From contig NZ_AKKC02000004.1 in NCBI RefSeq assembly GCF_000282095.2, positions 682,001 to 746,000 of the forward strand: a stretch of DNA of 64,000 nucleotides, given 5' to 3'. This document shows, one piece after another, positions 17,946-27,230 of the stretch. This stretch comes from Rhizobium sp. CF080. GTDB taxonomy: Bacteria; Pseudomonadota; Alphaproteobacteria; Rhizobiales; Rhizobiaceae. The translations under genes and the position numbers were made by a program. The first letter of the stretch is position 1, and each line of letters begins with the position of its first letter. The notes under the pieces were generated by a model, which was not told the DNA's origin, made no database searches, and saw nothing but the letters and a program-made list of their open reading frames with translations.

Positions 17946-18851
17946 ATGGATATCGAGAAAACTTTGCGGTCGGTCGTGGCCGTGCGTGCTTCAATTCCGG
18001 ACAACGCCTTTACGGCCAATACCCTCGGCACCCGCCGGGAGGGAAGCGGCGTGGTGATCCGCGAAAACGGGCTCGTCCTGACGATTGGTTACCTGATCAC
18101 CGAAGCCGAAGACGTCTGGCTGACATGCCAGGATGGCCGCGTCGTGCCGGCCCATGCGCTTGCCTACGATCAGGAAAGCGGCTTCGGTCTCGTGCAGGCC
18201 ATCGCGCCCCTCGACCTGCCGGCCCTTCAGATCGGTGATTCCGCAACCGCGACGCTCGGCGATCCCATCATCTTCGCGGATGGCGAGGGCGAATATGTGC
18301 GCGGCAATATCGTGGCAAAACAGGAATTCGCCGGATATTGGGAATATCTGCTGGACGAGGCGATCTTCATTGCGCCGGCCCATCCTTCATGGGGCGGAGC
18401 GGCGCTGATCGACACGGAAGGCAAGCTGCTCGGCGTCGGGTCCCTGCGTCTTCAGATGAGCAAGGGCGGCGAGATCGCCGATATCAATATGGTCGTGCCG
18501 GTCAATCTCCTGAAGCCGATCCTCGATGATCTCCTCAATCGCGGCGAGTTCAACCGTCCCCCGCGCCCGTGGCTCGGCGCCATGTCGGCCGAAAGCAATG
18601 GCGAAGTGGTGGTCATGAGCGTCACCGAAAACGGTCCAGCTGCACAGGCGGGCCTCAAGCGCGGCGACGTCATCTCCGAGATCCGCGACGGCGAGGTCGA
18701 TGGGCTTGCGGACTTCTATCGCAAGATCTGGGACAGCGGCCCTCCAGGCGCGGAAATCCCGATGCGCATCCTGCGCGACGGGCGGGAAGCCTGGCTTCGG
18801 GTGAAGTCGGCGGACCGGAACGACTTTTTGAGGAAGCCGCAGCTGCAGTAA
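17946..18851 (+). CDS. HtrA/DegP-like trypsin-fold protein with PDZ domain, catalytic triad absent
   Basis: A 301-residue protein with the trypsin-like fold of HtrA proteases (about 8-190) and one C-terminal PDZ domain (about 205-292: PWLGAM, GPAAQAGLKRGDVISEI). All three triad positions are changed. The usual TNNH reads T46-I-G-Y49, the SDIAL aspartate is Gly79, and the GNSGG serine is Trp149 (HPSWGGAAL). No signal peptide is visible, so it is probably cytoplasmic, unlike normal DegP. It may be a scaffold or substrate-binding pseudoprotease. ATG 17946 is preceded by AGGA. Monocistronic; a convergent hairpin follows. Confidence 0.8.
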   Translation: MDIEKTLRSVVAVRASIPDNAFTANTLGTRREGSGVVIRENGLVLTIGYLITEAEDVWLTCQDGRVVPAHALAYDQESGFGLVQAIAPLDLPALQIGDSATATLGDPIIFADGEGEYVRGNIVAKQEFAGYWEYLLDEAIFIAPAHPSWGGAALIDTEGKLLGVGSLRLQMSKGGEIADINMVVPVNLLKPILDDLLNRGEFNRPPRPWLGAMSAESNGEVVVMSVTENGPAAQAGLKRGDVISEIRDGEVDGLADFYRKIWDSGPPGAEIPMRILRDGREAWLRVKSADRNDFLRKPQLQ

Positions 18852-18876
18852 ACGGTTGAGCACGCGGCAAATGTGG

Positions 18877-18902
18877 CGGAAGCCAGCAACAGCCGGCTTC
18901 CG
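18877..18902. terminator. Bidirectional terminator-like hairpin
   Basis: Perfect 8-base arms CGGAAGCC and GGCTTCCG with a 10-base loop, located between the convergent pseudoprotease gene and the glycerate kinase gene. Confidence 0.5.
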
Positions 18903-18906
18903 TTAA

Positions 18907-20163
18907 CTACCGCACCAAAATGGCCCGGAAGTCATTCACGTTGGTTCCCGTCGGCCCCGTATCGAACACGTCACCAATGGCGGAAAAGCCCGAAAAGCTG
19001 TCGTTGCGGTCGAGCAGTCTGCGCCCGTCCAAACCGATGGCTCGCAGGCGCCTCGTCGTCGTGCCGTCCGCGAAAGCACCGGCATTGGTTTCGGAGCCGT
19101 CAATGCCGTCCGTATCGGCGGCAAGTGCGATGATCTCATGCCCGTCGATCGCCAGCGCCAGCGCCAGCGCAAATTCGCCGTTGCGGCCGCCCTTGCCACC
19201 CTTCGCTCGCAACGTCACGGTCGTCTCGCCGCCGGACAGCAGGACCGCCGGTTTTGCGAAGGGCCGGTCGCGGAGCGCCACTTCCCTCGCAAGCGCAGCA
19301 TGCACCAGCGCCACGTCGCGGGCCTCGCCTTCGATGGAGTCGGAGAGGATATGGGGTGTCACGCCGTGGGCGCGGGCAACTTCGGCGGCTGCCTCCAGGG
19401 ACACGCCGGCGGAGGCGATGACGAAATGTTCGTGGCGAGTGAAGACGGGATCGTCCGGCTTCGGCGCATCCGCGGCCGGGGAGTTCAGATGTGCGATCAT
19501 CGCACTCGGCAGTTTCAGCTTGTACTGCTCGACGATGGCAAGTGCCTCCTGGCGCGTTGTGGCGTCCGGAATGGTCGGGCCTGAGGCGACGAAGGCCGGA
19601 TTGTCGCCGGGAATGTCGGAAACGATCAGGCTGACGACGCGAGCTCTGGTCGACGCCGCAAGTCGGCCGCCCTTGATGGTGGACAGATGTTTGCGAACCA
19701 CGTTCATGGCGGAGATCGGCGCGCCCGAGGCAAGCAGCATCTCGTTTAAGGCGATCTCGTCTTCCAGCGTCAGGCCCTCAGGCGGGGCCGGCAGCAGGGC
19801 GGAGCCGCCGCCGCAGACGAGTGCGATGACGAGGTCGTTTTCGGAAAGGCGGGAAATTGTCTCGACCAGCCGCTTTGCGCCCGCAAGGCCTGCAGCATCC
19901 GGCACCGGATGCGACGCTTCGAGGATCTCGATCGACTTTGTGTCGCAGCCATAACCGTAACGAGTCACGACCACGCCTGTCAGTGGCCCGCTCCAAACGC
20001 TTTCGAGCGCGGCGGCCATCTGGGCGGCACCCTTGCCGGCGCCGACGACCACGGTCTTGCCGTTCGCCGGGGGAGAGGGCAGGTGCTTGACGATGCCAGT
20101 CAGCGGATCGGCGGCTTTCACGGCGGCCTTGAACAGCGCTTGCAGCAGTTCCCGGTCGGTCAT
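18907..20163 (-). CDS. gckA: Glycerate 2-kinase (GckA/TtuD type, MOFRL family)
   Basis: A 418-residue protein of the type II glycerate kinase family, older name hydroxypyruvate reductase TtuD. It phosphorylates D-glycerate to 2-phosphoglycerate at the end of tartrate, serine-cycle or glyoxylate metabolism. The N-terminal domain shows VVGAGKGAAQMAAALE and CGGGSALL. The C-terminal MOFRL domain shows LSGGETTVTL, GGRNGEFAL and ADTDGIDGSETNAGAF. Full length for the family. No tartrate or glyoxylate genes are adjacent, so its pathway here is open. Confidence 0.88.
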   Translation of the reverse strand: MTDRELLQALFKAAVKAADPLTGIVKHLPSPPANGKTVVVGAGKGAAQMAAALESVWSGPLTGVVVTRYGYGCDTKSIEILEASHPVPDAAGLAGAKRLVETISRLSENDLVIALVCGGGSALLPAPPEGLTLEDEIALNEMLLASGAPISAMNVVRKHLSTIKGGRLAASTRARVVSLIVSDIPGDNPAFVASGPTIPDATTRQEALAIVEQYKLKLPSAMIAHLNSPAADAPKPDDPVFTRHEHFVIASAGVSLEAAAEVARAHGVTPHILSDSIEGEARDVALVHAALAREVALRDRPFAKPAVLLSGGETTVTLRAKGGKGGRNGEFALALALAIDGHEIIALAADTDGIDGSETNAGAFADGTTTRRLRAIGLDGRRLLDRNDSFSGFSAIGDVFDTGPTGTNVNDFRAILVR

Positions 20164-20256
20164 CGCTTTTCCTCCTCTTCATCGTCACCCGAGCTCTTTC
20201 GATCACGGTCGTCAACAACCGTCAACCAGGCTTGATCGCGGCGCCGCCTTTCGTAC

Positions 20257-20281
20257 GGAACAAAGCGAGCGAGTCTCGGTT
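20257..20281 (+). promoter_or_regulatory. EcfG-type promoter candidate
   Basis: GGAAC at 20257-20261, then GGTT at 20278-20281 after 16 bases, which fits GGAAC-N18-TT. The expected start lies about 28 bases ahead of the ATG at 20316. Confidence 0.5.
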
Positions 20282-20315
20282 GTCCCATGGGCTCACTGAA
20301 ACGAAGGAGCGAAAG

Positions 20316-20648
20316 ATGACTGAACATCTGAAAGAAGCCGGTTATCCAGGCCAGATCGACATCGGCGGGGATAGGTCGCCCGTCACTTACAAATTGAAGG
20401 CCAGCAAGGAGGATGACGGCGCGTTCCATGTGGCCGTGAGCCTCAGCGCCCCGCGCGATTGGCTGCTGAAGCATGGCTTTCGCAACGAAGCCATCCTGGT
20501 GCGCCAGGGCGGTGTTGAAATGCCGATCCATTTCGAAGAAACGCTCAATGTCGCCGACAACATCTCGGTGACGCTGCGCGCAGACGACGCAGTGATGGCC
20601 TCGATGGACGAGTTGCGGCGCGCCTTTCCGGAGCTTCGGCCGACTTAG
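20316..20648 (+). CDS. Hypothetical protein, probably stress-regulated
   Basis: A 110-residue soluble protein, acidic, with no signal peptide, membrane segment or recognised motif. Segments such as FHVAVSLSAPRDWLLKHGF and ADNISVTLRADDAVM suggest a small beta-rich domain. AAGGAGC sets the ATG at 20316. The EcfG-like promoter upstream suggests a general-stress role. Followed after 75 bases by the cysteine-cluster gene on the same strand. Confidence 0.6.
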   Translation: MTEHLKEAGYPGQIDIGGDRSPVTYKLKASKEDDGAFHVAVSLSAPRDWLLKHGFRNEAILVRQGGVEMPIHFEETLNVADNISVTLRADDAVMASMDELRRAFPELRPT

Positions 20649-20723
20649 GGTCGCGCCTGCTGTTTGCATGCAAGGACCGCAGCGTATATCGCTGACGAGG
20701 CAGGCCGTTCGGCCGGGCTTTTG

Positions 20724-21158
20724 ATGCGGTGGGGCAGCGAGATCTTGGAGACGGTTGAACAGCGGAATGCGGTGCGATCATGCGGTACCTGCACACTGTG
20801 CTGCCGGCTTCCCGAAATCGCAACGCTGGACAAGCCGGCCGATGAATGGTGCCGGCACTGTTCTGAGGGGCGGGGGTGCGCGATCTATGCAGATCGGCCT
20901 CAACTCTGTCGTGATTTCCTCTGCCGGTGGATGACAGATACCACGGTCTCCGAAGACTGGCAGCCTTTGCTATCGAAGATGCTGGTCTATGAACAGGGGC
21001 CGCAGCTGACCATATTGGTCGATCCGGACCATCCGGATATGTGGCAAAAGGAGCCGTATTTTTCCGACTTGCAAGCCTGGGCCAACGTAGGCGACAGGAT
21101 CGGAAAATACGTCATCCTGTTTTGCGGGGACGAGGTGAGGAAAATCGAACCGGTCTGA
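20724..21158 (+). CDS. YkgJ-like cysteine-cluster protein
   Basis: About 144 residues with a dense N-terminal cysteine pattern: CGTCTLCCR, CRHCSEGRGC and LCRDFLCRW. This is typical of the YkgJ/UPF0153-type zinc or iron-sulfur cluster proteins. The C-terminal half (LTILVDPDHPDMWQKEPYFSDLQAW) is conserved in this group but has no assigned role. Start uncertain: ATG 20724, or TTG 20664 adding 20 residues, neither with a good ribosome site. Convergent with pcaQ, 22 bases away. Confidence 0.65.
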   Translation: MRWGSEILETVEQRNAVRSCGTCTLCCRLPEIATLDKPADEWCRHCSEGRGCAIYADRPQLCRDFLCRWMTDTTVSEDWQPLLSKMLVYEQGPQLTILVDPDHPDMWQKEPYFSDLQAWANVGDRIGKYVILFCGDEVRKIEPV

Positions 21159-21180
21159 TCGGGCATCTGCCCCGCGTATC

Positions 21181-22113
21181 TCACTGCGCCGGCATGATCT
21201 CCGCAGCGGCCTGTCGGATCGTCTGCATCAGGATCGACAACGAAGCGGAGGGATTGGCGTCGGCCCGGATGGTGAGGCCGACCGGGCCGCGGGTCTCGCT
21301 GGTATCGATCGGCAATGTCGCCAGAATCCCATCCTTGATATCGGCCGCGACCACACCCGCCGAGATGATCCAGATGGCATCGCTCGACCGCACGAAGGCG
21401 CGGCCGAAGGCATCCGACACGGTTTCCACTTGGGTGGGAATGCTTGCGACGCCGTTGGCGATCAGGAACTGTTCGACCGATGGCTGAATGATTGAACCGC
21501 GCGTCGGCATCAGTACCGGGTAGTCGGCTAAACCCTCGAAGATCGATCGCTTGCCGTCGAGCAGCGGGTGGCCGGCGCGGACGGCGAACACGACCTGTTC
21601 CGAATAGAGATGTTCGAAGGACAGGCCTGTCATCTTTTCCGGCAACGCGAGGCGGCCGACCACCAGATCGAGATCGCCGATCCGGAGCTGTTCCATCAAA
21701 ACGGCATTATCGCCGGTCACGATCTTTACCCGGCTGCCGGTTTTTTCGGCGAGGAACATCGTCATGGCGCGAGGCATTACGCGGGTGGAAACGGTCGGAA
21801 GCGCGCCGAGCCGGACCGGCGGCGCAGAATCGAACAGTTCCTGCGAGACGGAATCCATGCCCTGGCGAAGCGCCGTCAGCGCCGCGCCCGCATGGCGCAG
21901 GAAGACCTCGCCGTAACGGGTGATGCGGATGCCGCGGCCGTCGCGCTCGAACATGGCGACACCGAGCGCCTCCTCGAGTTCGCGGATGGTCTTGGTGACG
22001 GCCGGCTGGCTGACATGCAGAAGTTCGGCTGCCTTGACCACGCTTTTTTGACGCGCGACCTCAACGAATGTATGCAAGTGCCGAAACTTGACTCGGGAAT
22101 TGATCAAGATCAA
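21181..22113 (-). CDS. pcaQ: LysR-type activator of protocatechuate catabolism
   Basis: A 310-residue LysR-type regulator. The N-terminal winged helix-turn-helix (about 8-67) contains the PcaQ-typical VKFRHLHTFVEVARQKSVVKA and VSQPAVTKTIRELE, and the rest is the effector domain. In rhizobia PcaQ with beta-carboxy-cis,cis-muconate activates pcaDCHGB, which lies divergently here. The start codon is TTG at 22113 with AGGG just upstream. The PcaQ box begins at the very next base (22114), so bound PcaQ would cover its own translation start region, consistent with autoregulation. Confidence 0.93.
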   Translation of the reverse strand: MILINSRVKFRHLHTFVEVARQKSVVKAAELLHVSQPAVTKTIRELEEALGVAMFERDGRGIRITRYGEVFLRHAGAALTALRQGMDSVSQELFDSAPPVRLGALPTVSTRVMPRAMTMFLAEKTGSRVKIVTGDNAVLMEQLRIGDLDLVVGRLALPEKMTGLSFEHLYSEQVVFAVRAGHPLLDGKRSIFEGLADYPVLMPTRGSIIQPSVEQFLIANGVASIPTQVETVSDAFGRAFVRSSDAIWIISAGVVAADIKDGILATLPIDTSETRGPVGLTIRADANPSASLSILMQTIRQAAAEIMPAQ

Positions 22114-22129
22114 ATAACCCTACGGTTAG
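22114..22129 (+). promoter_or_regulatory. PcaQ-binding box between pcaQ and pcaD
   Basis: ATAACC-CTAC-GGTTAG, matching the dyad ATAACC-N4-GGTTA described (from memory) for Sinorhizobium PcaQ. It is 73 bases before the pcaD ATG. A further half-site CTAACCGG lies at about 22157-22164. Confidence 0.75.
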
Positions 22130-22201
22130 GGGATTGTGCTCAAAATATCATTTTACCTAACCGGAAACTAGTGCAATCTATCAAAGCGAGAGGAGGCGCG
22201 G

Positions 22202-24152
<1,951 letters not shown>

Positions 24153-24153
24153 G

Positions 24154-24771
24154 ATGGTCCAGCCGCTCACCTACTTCAAGGAATCCGCCTCGCAGACCGC
24201 GGGTCCATATGTCCATATCGGTTGCACGCCGAATTTTTCCGGCATCACCGGCGTCTACGACACCGACCTCGGTTCCGGCTCGATGGTCAACGACCAGACG
24301 CGTGGCGAGCGCATCACCATCCGCGGCTTCATCTATGATGGCGCGATGACTCCGCTCAAGGATGCGATGATCGAGATCTGGCAGGCGGATGCCGACGGCT
24401 ATTACAACAGCCCGTCGGAAACCCGCGGCAAGGCCGATCCGAACTTCTTCGGCTGGGCCCGCCAGCCGGGTGACATGAATACCGGCGAGTTCGCTTTCGA
24501 GACGATCAAGCCCGGCAAGGTCCCCTTCCGCGACGGTCGTCCGATGGCCCCGCACGTGACCTTCTGGGTCGTCGCGCGCGGCATCAACCTCGGCCTCAAC
24601 ACCCGCATGTACTTCTCCGACGAAGAAGAGGCCAATGCGGCGGATCCGATCCTGTCGCGCATCGAGCATCGGGTTCGCGTTCCCACCCTGATCGGCAAGC
24701 GCGAGGGTAATACCGTCACCTTCAACATCTATCTTCAGGGCGAAAACGAAACCATATTCTTCGACATCTAA
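24154..24771 (+). CDS. pcaG: Protocatechuate 3,4-dioxygenase, alpha subunit
   Basis: A 205-residue partner of PcaH with the same beta-sandwich fold (ITIRGFIYDGAMTPLKDAMIEIWQADADG). It lacks the complete iron-binding set, as expected of alpha subunits. Begins TYFKESASQTAGPYVHIG, typical for PcaG. 34 bases upstream of pcaB. Confidence 0.95.
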   Translation: MVQPLTYFKESASQTAGPYVHIGCTPNFSGITGVYDTDLGSGSMVNDQTRGERITIRGFIYDGAMTPLKDAMIEIWQADADGYYNSPSETRGKADPNFFGWARQPGDMNTGEFAFETIKPGKVPFRDGRPMAPHVTFWVVARGINLGLNTRMYFSDEEEANAADPILSRIEHRVRVPTLIGKREGNTVTFNIYLQGENETIFFDI

Positions 24772-24805
24772 CACGCGAAGAATCAGGGTCCGCCCGGGAG
24801 TAGAT

Positions 24806-25876
24806 ATGAGCGTCTCGGTTTTCGAACATCCATTTTTGTCCGGTCTCGTCGGCGACGACGAGACCGGACAGCTGTTTTCGGTGAAAGCCGAGATCGACGC
24901 CATGCTGGCCTTCGAAACGGGACTTGCCAAGGCAGAAGCCTCCTGCGGCATCATCCCGGCCGAGGCGGCGGAACGGATTTCTGCCGCGCTGCGGATGTTC
25001 GAACCGGACATGGCGGGGCTCAGAGAGGGCACCGGACGCGATGGCGTCGTGGTCGCCGAACTCGTCAAGCAGCTTCGCGAGGCCGTCAATCAGCAGGCGG
25101 GCGGAGCCGATGCGGCAAAACACGTGCATTTCGGAGCCACCAGCCAGGACGTCATCGACACGGCGCTGGTGATCCGCCTGAAACAGGCAAGCACGCTCTT
25201 CATCGAGCGGCTCACAGCTCTCGAAAAGGCTTTCGACGACATCGATAAGGTATTCGGTGCCCGCACGTTGATGGGCCATACCCGCATGCAGGCGGCGATC
25301 CCGATTGCCGTTTCCGACCGTATCCGTGCCTGGAAGGAACCGTTGATCCGGCATCGCCAGCGGCTGGACACTTTTTCCGAGACGGGCTTTGCCGTGCAGT
25401 TCGGCGGGGCTGCTGGCAGCCTCGAAAAATTCGGCGGCAAGGCTGCCGAAGTACGCAAGGCGCTGGCCTGGGAACTGTTCCTCACCGACGCGCCACAGTG
25501 GCAGAGCCAGCGCGACCGGCTGGTCGAATTCACAAACATACTTGCGCTGATTTCCGGCTCTCTCGGCAAGCTCGGCCAGGATGTGGCGCTGCTTGCCCTG
25601 AAGGGCGGAGAACTGGAACTCGCAGGTGGCGGCGGCTCCTCGGCCATGGCCCACAAACAGAACCCGGTTGCCGCCGAAGTGCTCGTCTCGCTCGCCCGCT
25701 TCAACGCGGTGCAGCTTTCCGGCATGCAGCAATCGATGGTGCACGAACAAGAGCGCTCCGGCGCCGCCTGGACGCTCGAATGGCTGATCCTGCCTTCCAT
25801 GGTGATGGCAACCGGAGCTGCCCTGCGGCTCGCGGCGGAGCTCGCCGGCAATGTGAGGTCGCTGGGCAAGGGCTGA
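24806..25876 (+). CDS. pcaB: 3-carboxy-cis,cis-muconate cycloisomerase
   Basis: A 356-residue member of the fumarase/aspartase superfamily that lactonises 3-carboxy-cis,cis-muconate. Signature GGGGSSAMAHKQNPV (residues about 274-288) and HFGATSQDVIDTA are present. It is about 100 residues shorter than the Pseudomonas enzyme, as is usual in rhizobia, where the C-terminal helical extension is missing. GGGAG lies upstream. The last gene of the operon; pcaIJF for 3-oxoadipate processing are not in the window. Confidence 0.93.
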   Translation: MSVSVFEHPFLSGLVGDDETGQLFSVKAEIDAMLAFETGLAKAEASCGIIPAEAAERISAALRMFEPDMAGLREGTGRDGVVVAELVKQLREAVNQQAGGADAAKHVHFGATSQDVIDTALVIRLKQASTLFIERLTALEKAFDDIDKVFGARTLMGHTRMQAAIPIAVSDRIRAWKEPLIRHRQRLDTFSETGFAVQFGGAAGSLEKFGGKAAEVRKALAWELFLTDAPQWQSQRDRLVEFTNILALISGSLGKLGQDVALLALKGGELELAGGGGSSAMAHKQNPVAAEVLVSLARFNAVQLSGMQQSMVHEQERSGAAWTLEWLILPSMVMATGAALRLAAELAGNVRSLGKG

Positions 25877-25901
25877 TGGCGATCATCGAAGACCGCGCAA
25901 T

Positions 25902-25931
25902 TCTAGTATATTTTGAAAGAAAGATACTAGA
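25902..25931 (+). promoter_or_regulatory. Palindromic operator of the toxin-antitoxin pair
   Basis: Perfect 8-base arms TCTAGTAT (25902-25909) and ATACTAGA (25924-25931) in an AT-rich island, 19 bases before the antitoxin ATG. This is the expected place for antitoxin autorepression. Confidence 0.6.
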
Positions 25932-25950
25932 TGTGCTCCCGGAGGTCTCG

Positions 25951-26205
25951 ATGACCCTTTCCTACATGACCAGCGCCTCCTTCAACCAGAATCCGAGCAA
26001 GGCCCGGCAGGCAGCAAACGAAAATCCGTTGGTCATCACCGATCACGGCAAGCCGACGCATGTGCTGCTGACTTATGCGGAATTCGAGGCGAAGTGGGTG
26101 AAGCCCAGGAGCGCGCTCGATGCGCTACGAGATCCGAACCCTGCAACCGATGACGACTTCGATCCTCCAAGGGTGAACTTTGAGTGGCGAGAGGTCGAAT
26201 TGTGA
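25951..26205 (+). CDS. Phd/YefM-type antitoxin
   Basis: An 84-residue protein with the Phd/YefM fold: FNQNPSKARQAANENPLVITDHGKPTHVLLTYAEFEA covers DNA binding and dimerisation, and the charged C-terminus (DDDFDPPRVNFEWREVEL) should wrap the toxin. GGAGG at 25941-25945 selects this ATG. The toxin ATG follows the stop immediately. Autoregulation is likely through the palindrome at 25902-25931. Confidence 0.82.
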   Translation: MTLSYMTSASFNQNPSKARQAANENPLVITDHGKPTHVLLTYAEFEAKWVKPRSALDALRDPNPATDDDFDPPRVNFEWREVEL

Positions 26206-26628
26206 ATGGTCGTCCTGCTCGATACCAATGTCGTTTCGGCCTTGCGGCGTCCAGAACGGCAGGACATTGCCTTTCGTACGTGTCTGGCGGGAATTGATAG
26301 CGAGACAAGTTTTCTTTCCGCCATCACGATCATGGAATTGCGCTTCGGCGTCCAGCAAGAGCAAAAGAGAAATCCGATCTTTTCTGCCGATCTGGAAAAA
26401 TGGCTCAACGAAGTGGTGCTGATCAATTATTCCGGTCGGATTCTTCCCTTTGACACGGCGGTCGCTCTGCGGACAGGAACTCTGGCGACGCCCAACAAAC
26501 GCCCTTCATCGGATGCAATGATCGCCGCTACGGCACTGGAGCATCGGTTGACGGTCGTCACCCGCAACATCTCGAATTTCGAGTCGCTCGGCGTGCCCTG
26601 CCTCAATCCCTGGGCCTTTCAGGGCTGA
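26206..26628 (+). CDS. VapC-type PIN-domain toxin ribonuclease
   Basis: A 140-residue PIN domain. Metal-binding acids Asp6 (LLDTNVV), Glu44 (MELRFG) and Asp103 (SSDAMIAATA) are present. The fourth position, usually Asp in TRNxxDF, is Asn124 (TRNISNF), which is tolerated in many VapC proteins. It should cleave RNA (often tRNA) when the antitoxin is degraded. Adjacent to its antitoxin with no gap. The pair sits between pcaB and a VOC gene and is unrelated to the aromatic pathway. Confidence 0.82.
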   Translation: MVVLLDTNVVSALRRPERQDIAFRTCLAGIDSETSFLSAITIMELRFGVQQEQKRNPIFSADLEKWLNEVVLINYSGRILPFDTAVALRTGTLATPNKRPSSDAMIAATALEHRLTVVTRNISNFESLGVPCLNPWAFQG

Positions 26629-26649
26629 TCCGGCCAAGCTTGAACCAGG

Positions 26650-27030
26650 TCACTCCGTGATTTCAACCGGATTGCCGTCGGGGTCAGAGATCACCGCCTC
26701 GTAGAACCCGTCGCCGGTCATGCGGGCCGGGGAAACGAGGATGCCTATGGCTGCCGCCTTGGCGGCCATGTCGTCGACGGCCTGCCGGTTGCCGAGCGAG
26801 ATCGCCATATGCGCGTAACCGGCACGTTCGCGCGGCGCGTCCGGTGCAATCCAGGGGCCGCTCATGATCTCGATCGTTGCGCCTTCGGAAAGGGTGAGGA
26901 ATTTCGAGGAGAAGCCGGCGCGTCGACGGCTCTCGTAGAGCGGGCTGGCGGCGGCGCCGAACATGTCTTCGAAGAACGCGACGAGCCTATCGAGCTCGGT
27001 TGTCCAGAGTGCGACATGCGCGAGTTTCAT
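26650..27030 (-). CDS. VOC-family (glyoxalase/bleomycin-resistance fold) protein
   Basis: A 126-residue single-module vicinal-oxygen-chelate protein: MKLAHVALWTTELDRLVAFFEDMFG at the start, and ISDPDGNPVEITE at the end, where the metal-ligand Glu lies. Possible metal ligands are His5, His about 74 (AHMAI) and Glu about 124. The fold covers glyoxalase I and extradiol dioxygenase-like activities, so the reaction is unknown. GGGAG precedes the ATG at 27030. It is divergent from the chemoreceptor gene. Confidence 0.8.
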   Translation of the reverse strand: MKLAHVALWTTELDRLVAFFEDMFGAAASPLYESRRRAGFSSKFLTLSEGATIEIMSGPWIAPDAPRERAGYAHMAISLGNRQAVDDMAAKAAAIGILVSPARMTGDGFYEAVISDPDGNPVEITE

Positions 27031-27230
27031 ATTCCATCTCCCTGATGCCATCCAGCCGACACGATGACCACTGTTTTTGACGTTGGCCCAGCCTCCGTCC
27101 CATGCGGAAAGACGCCGTTCTTGCTACCCCTGTTACTCGTTAAACATATCCTCAGCATTTTCTGCAACCGTTAACCATGACGGCCAACCTGCTTGGCCAA
27201 CGGCTATCGGTTCGAAAACGGGAAGTTCGG

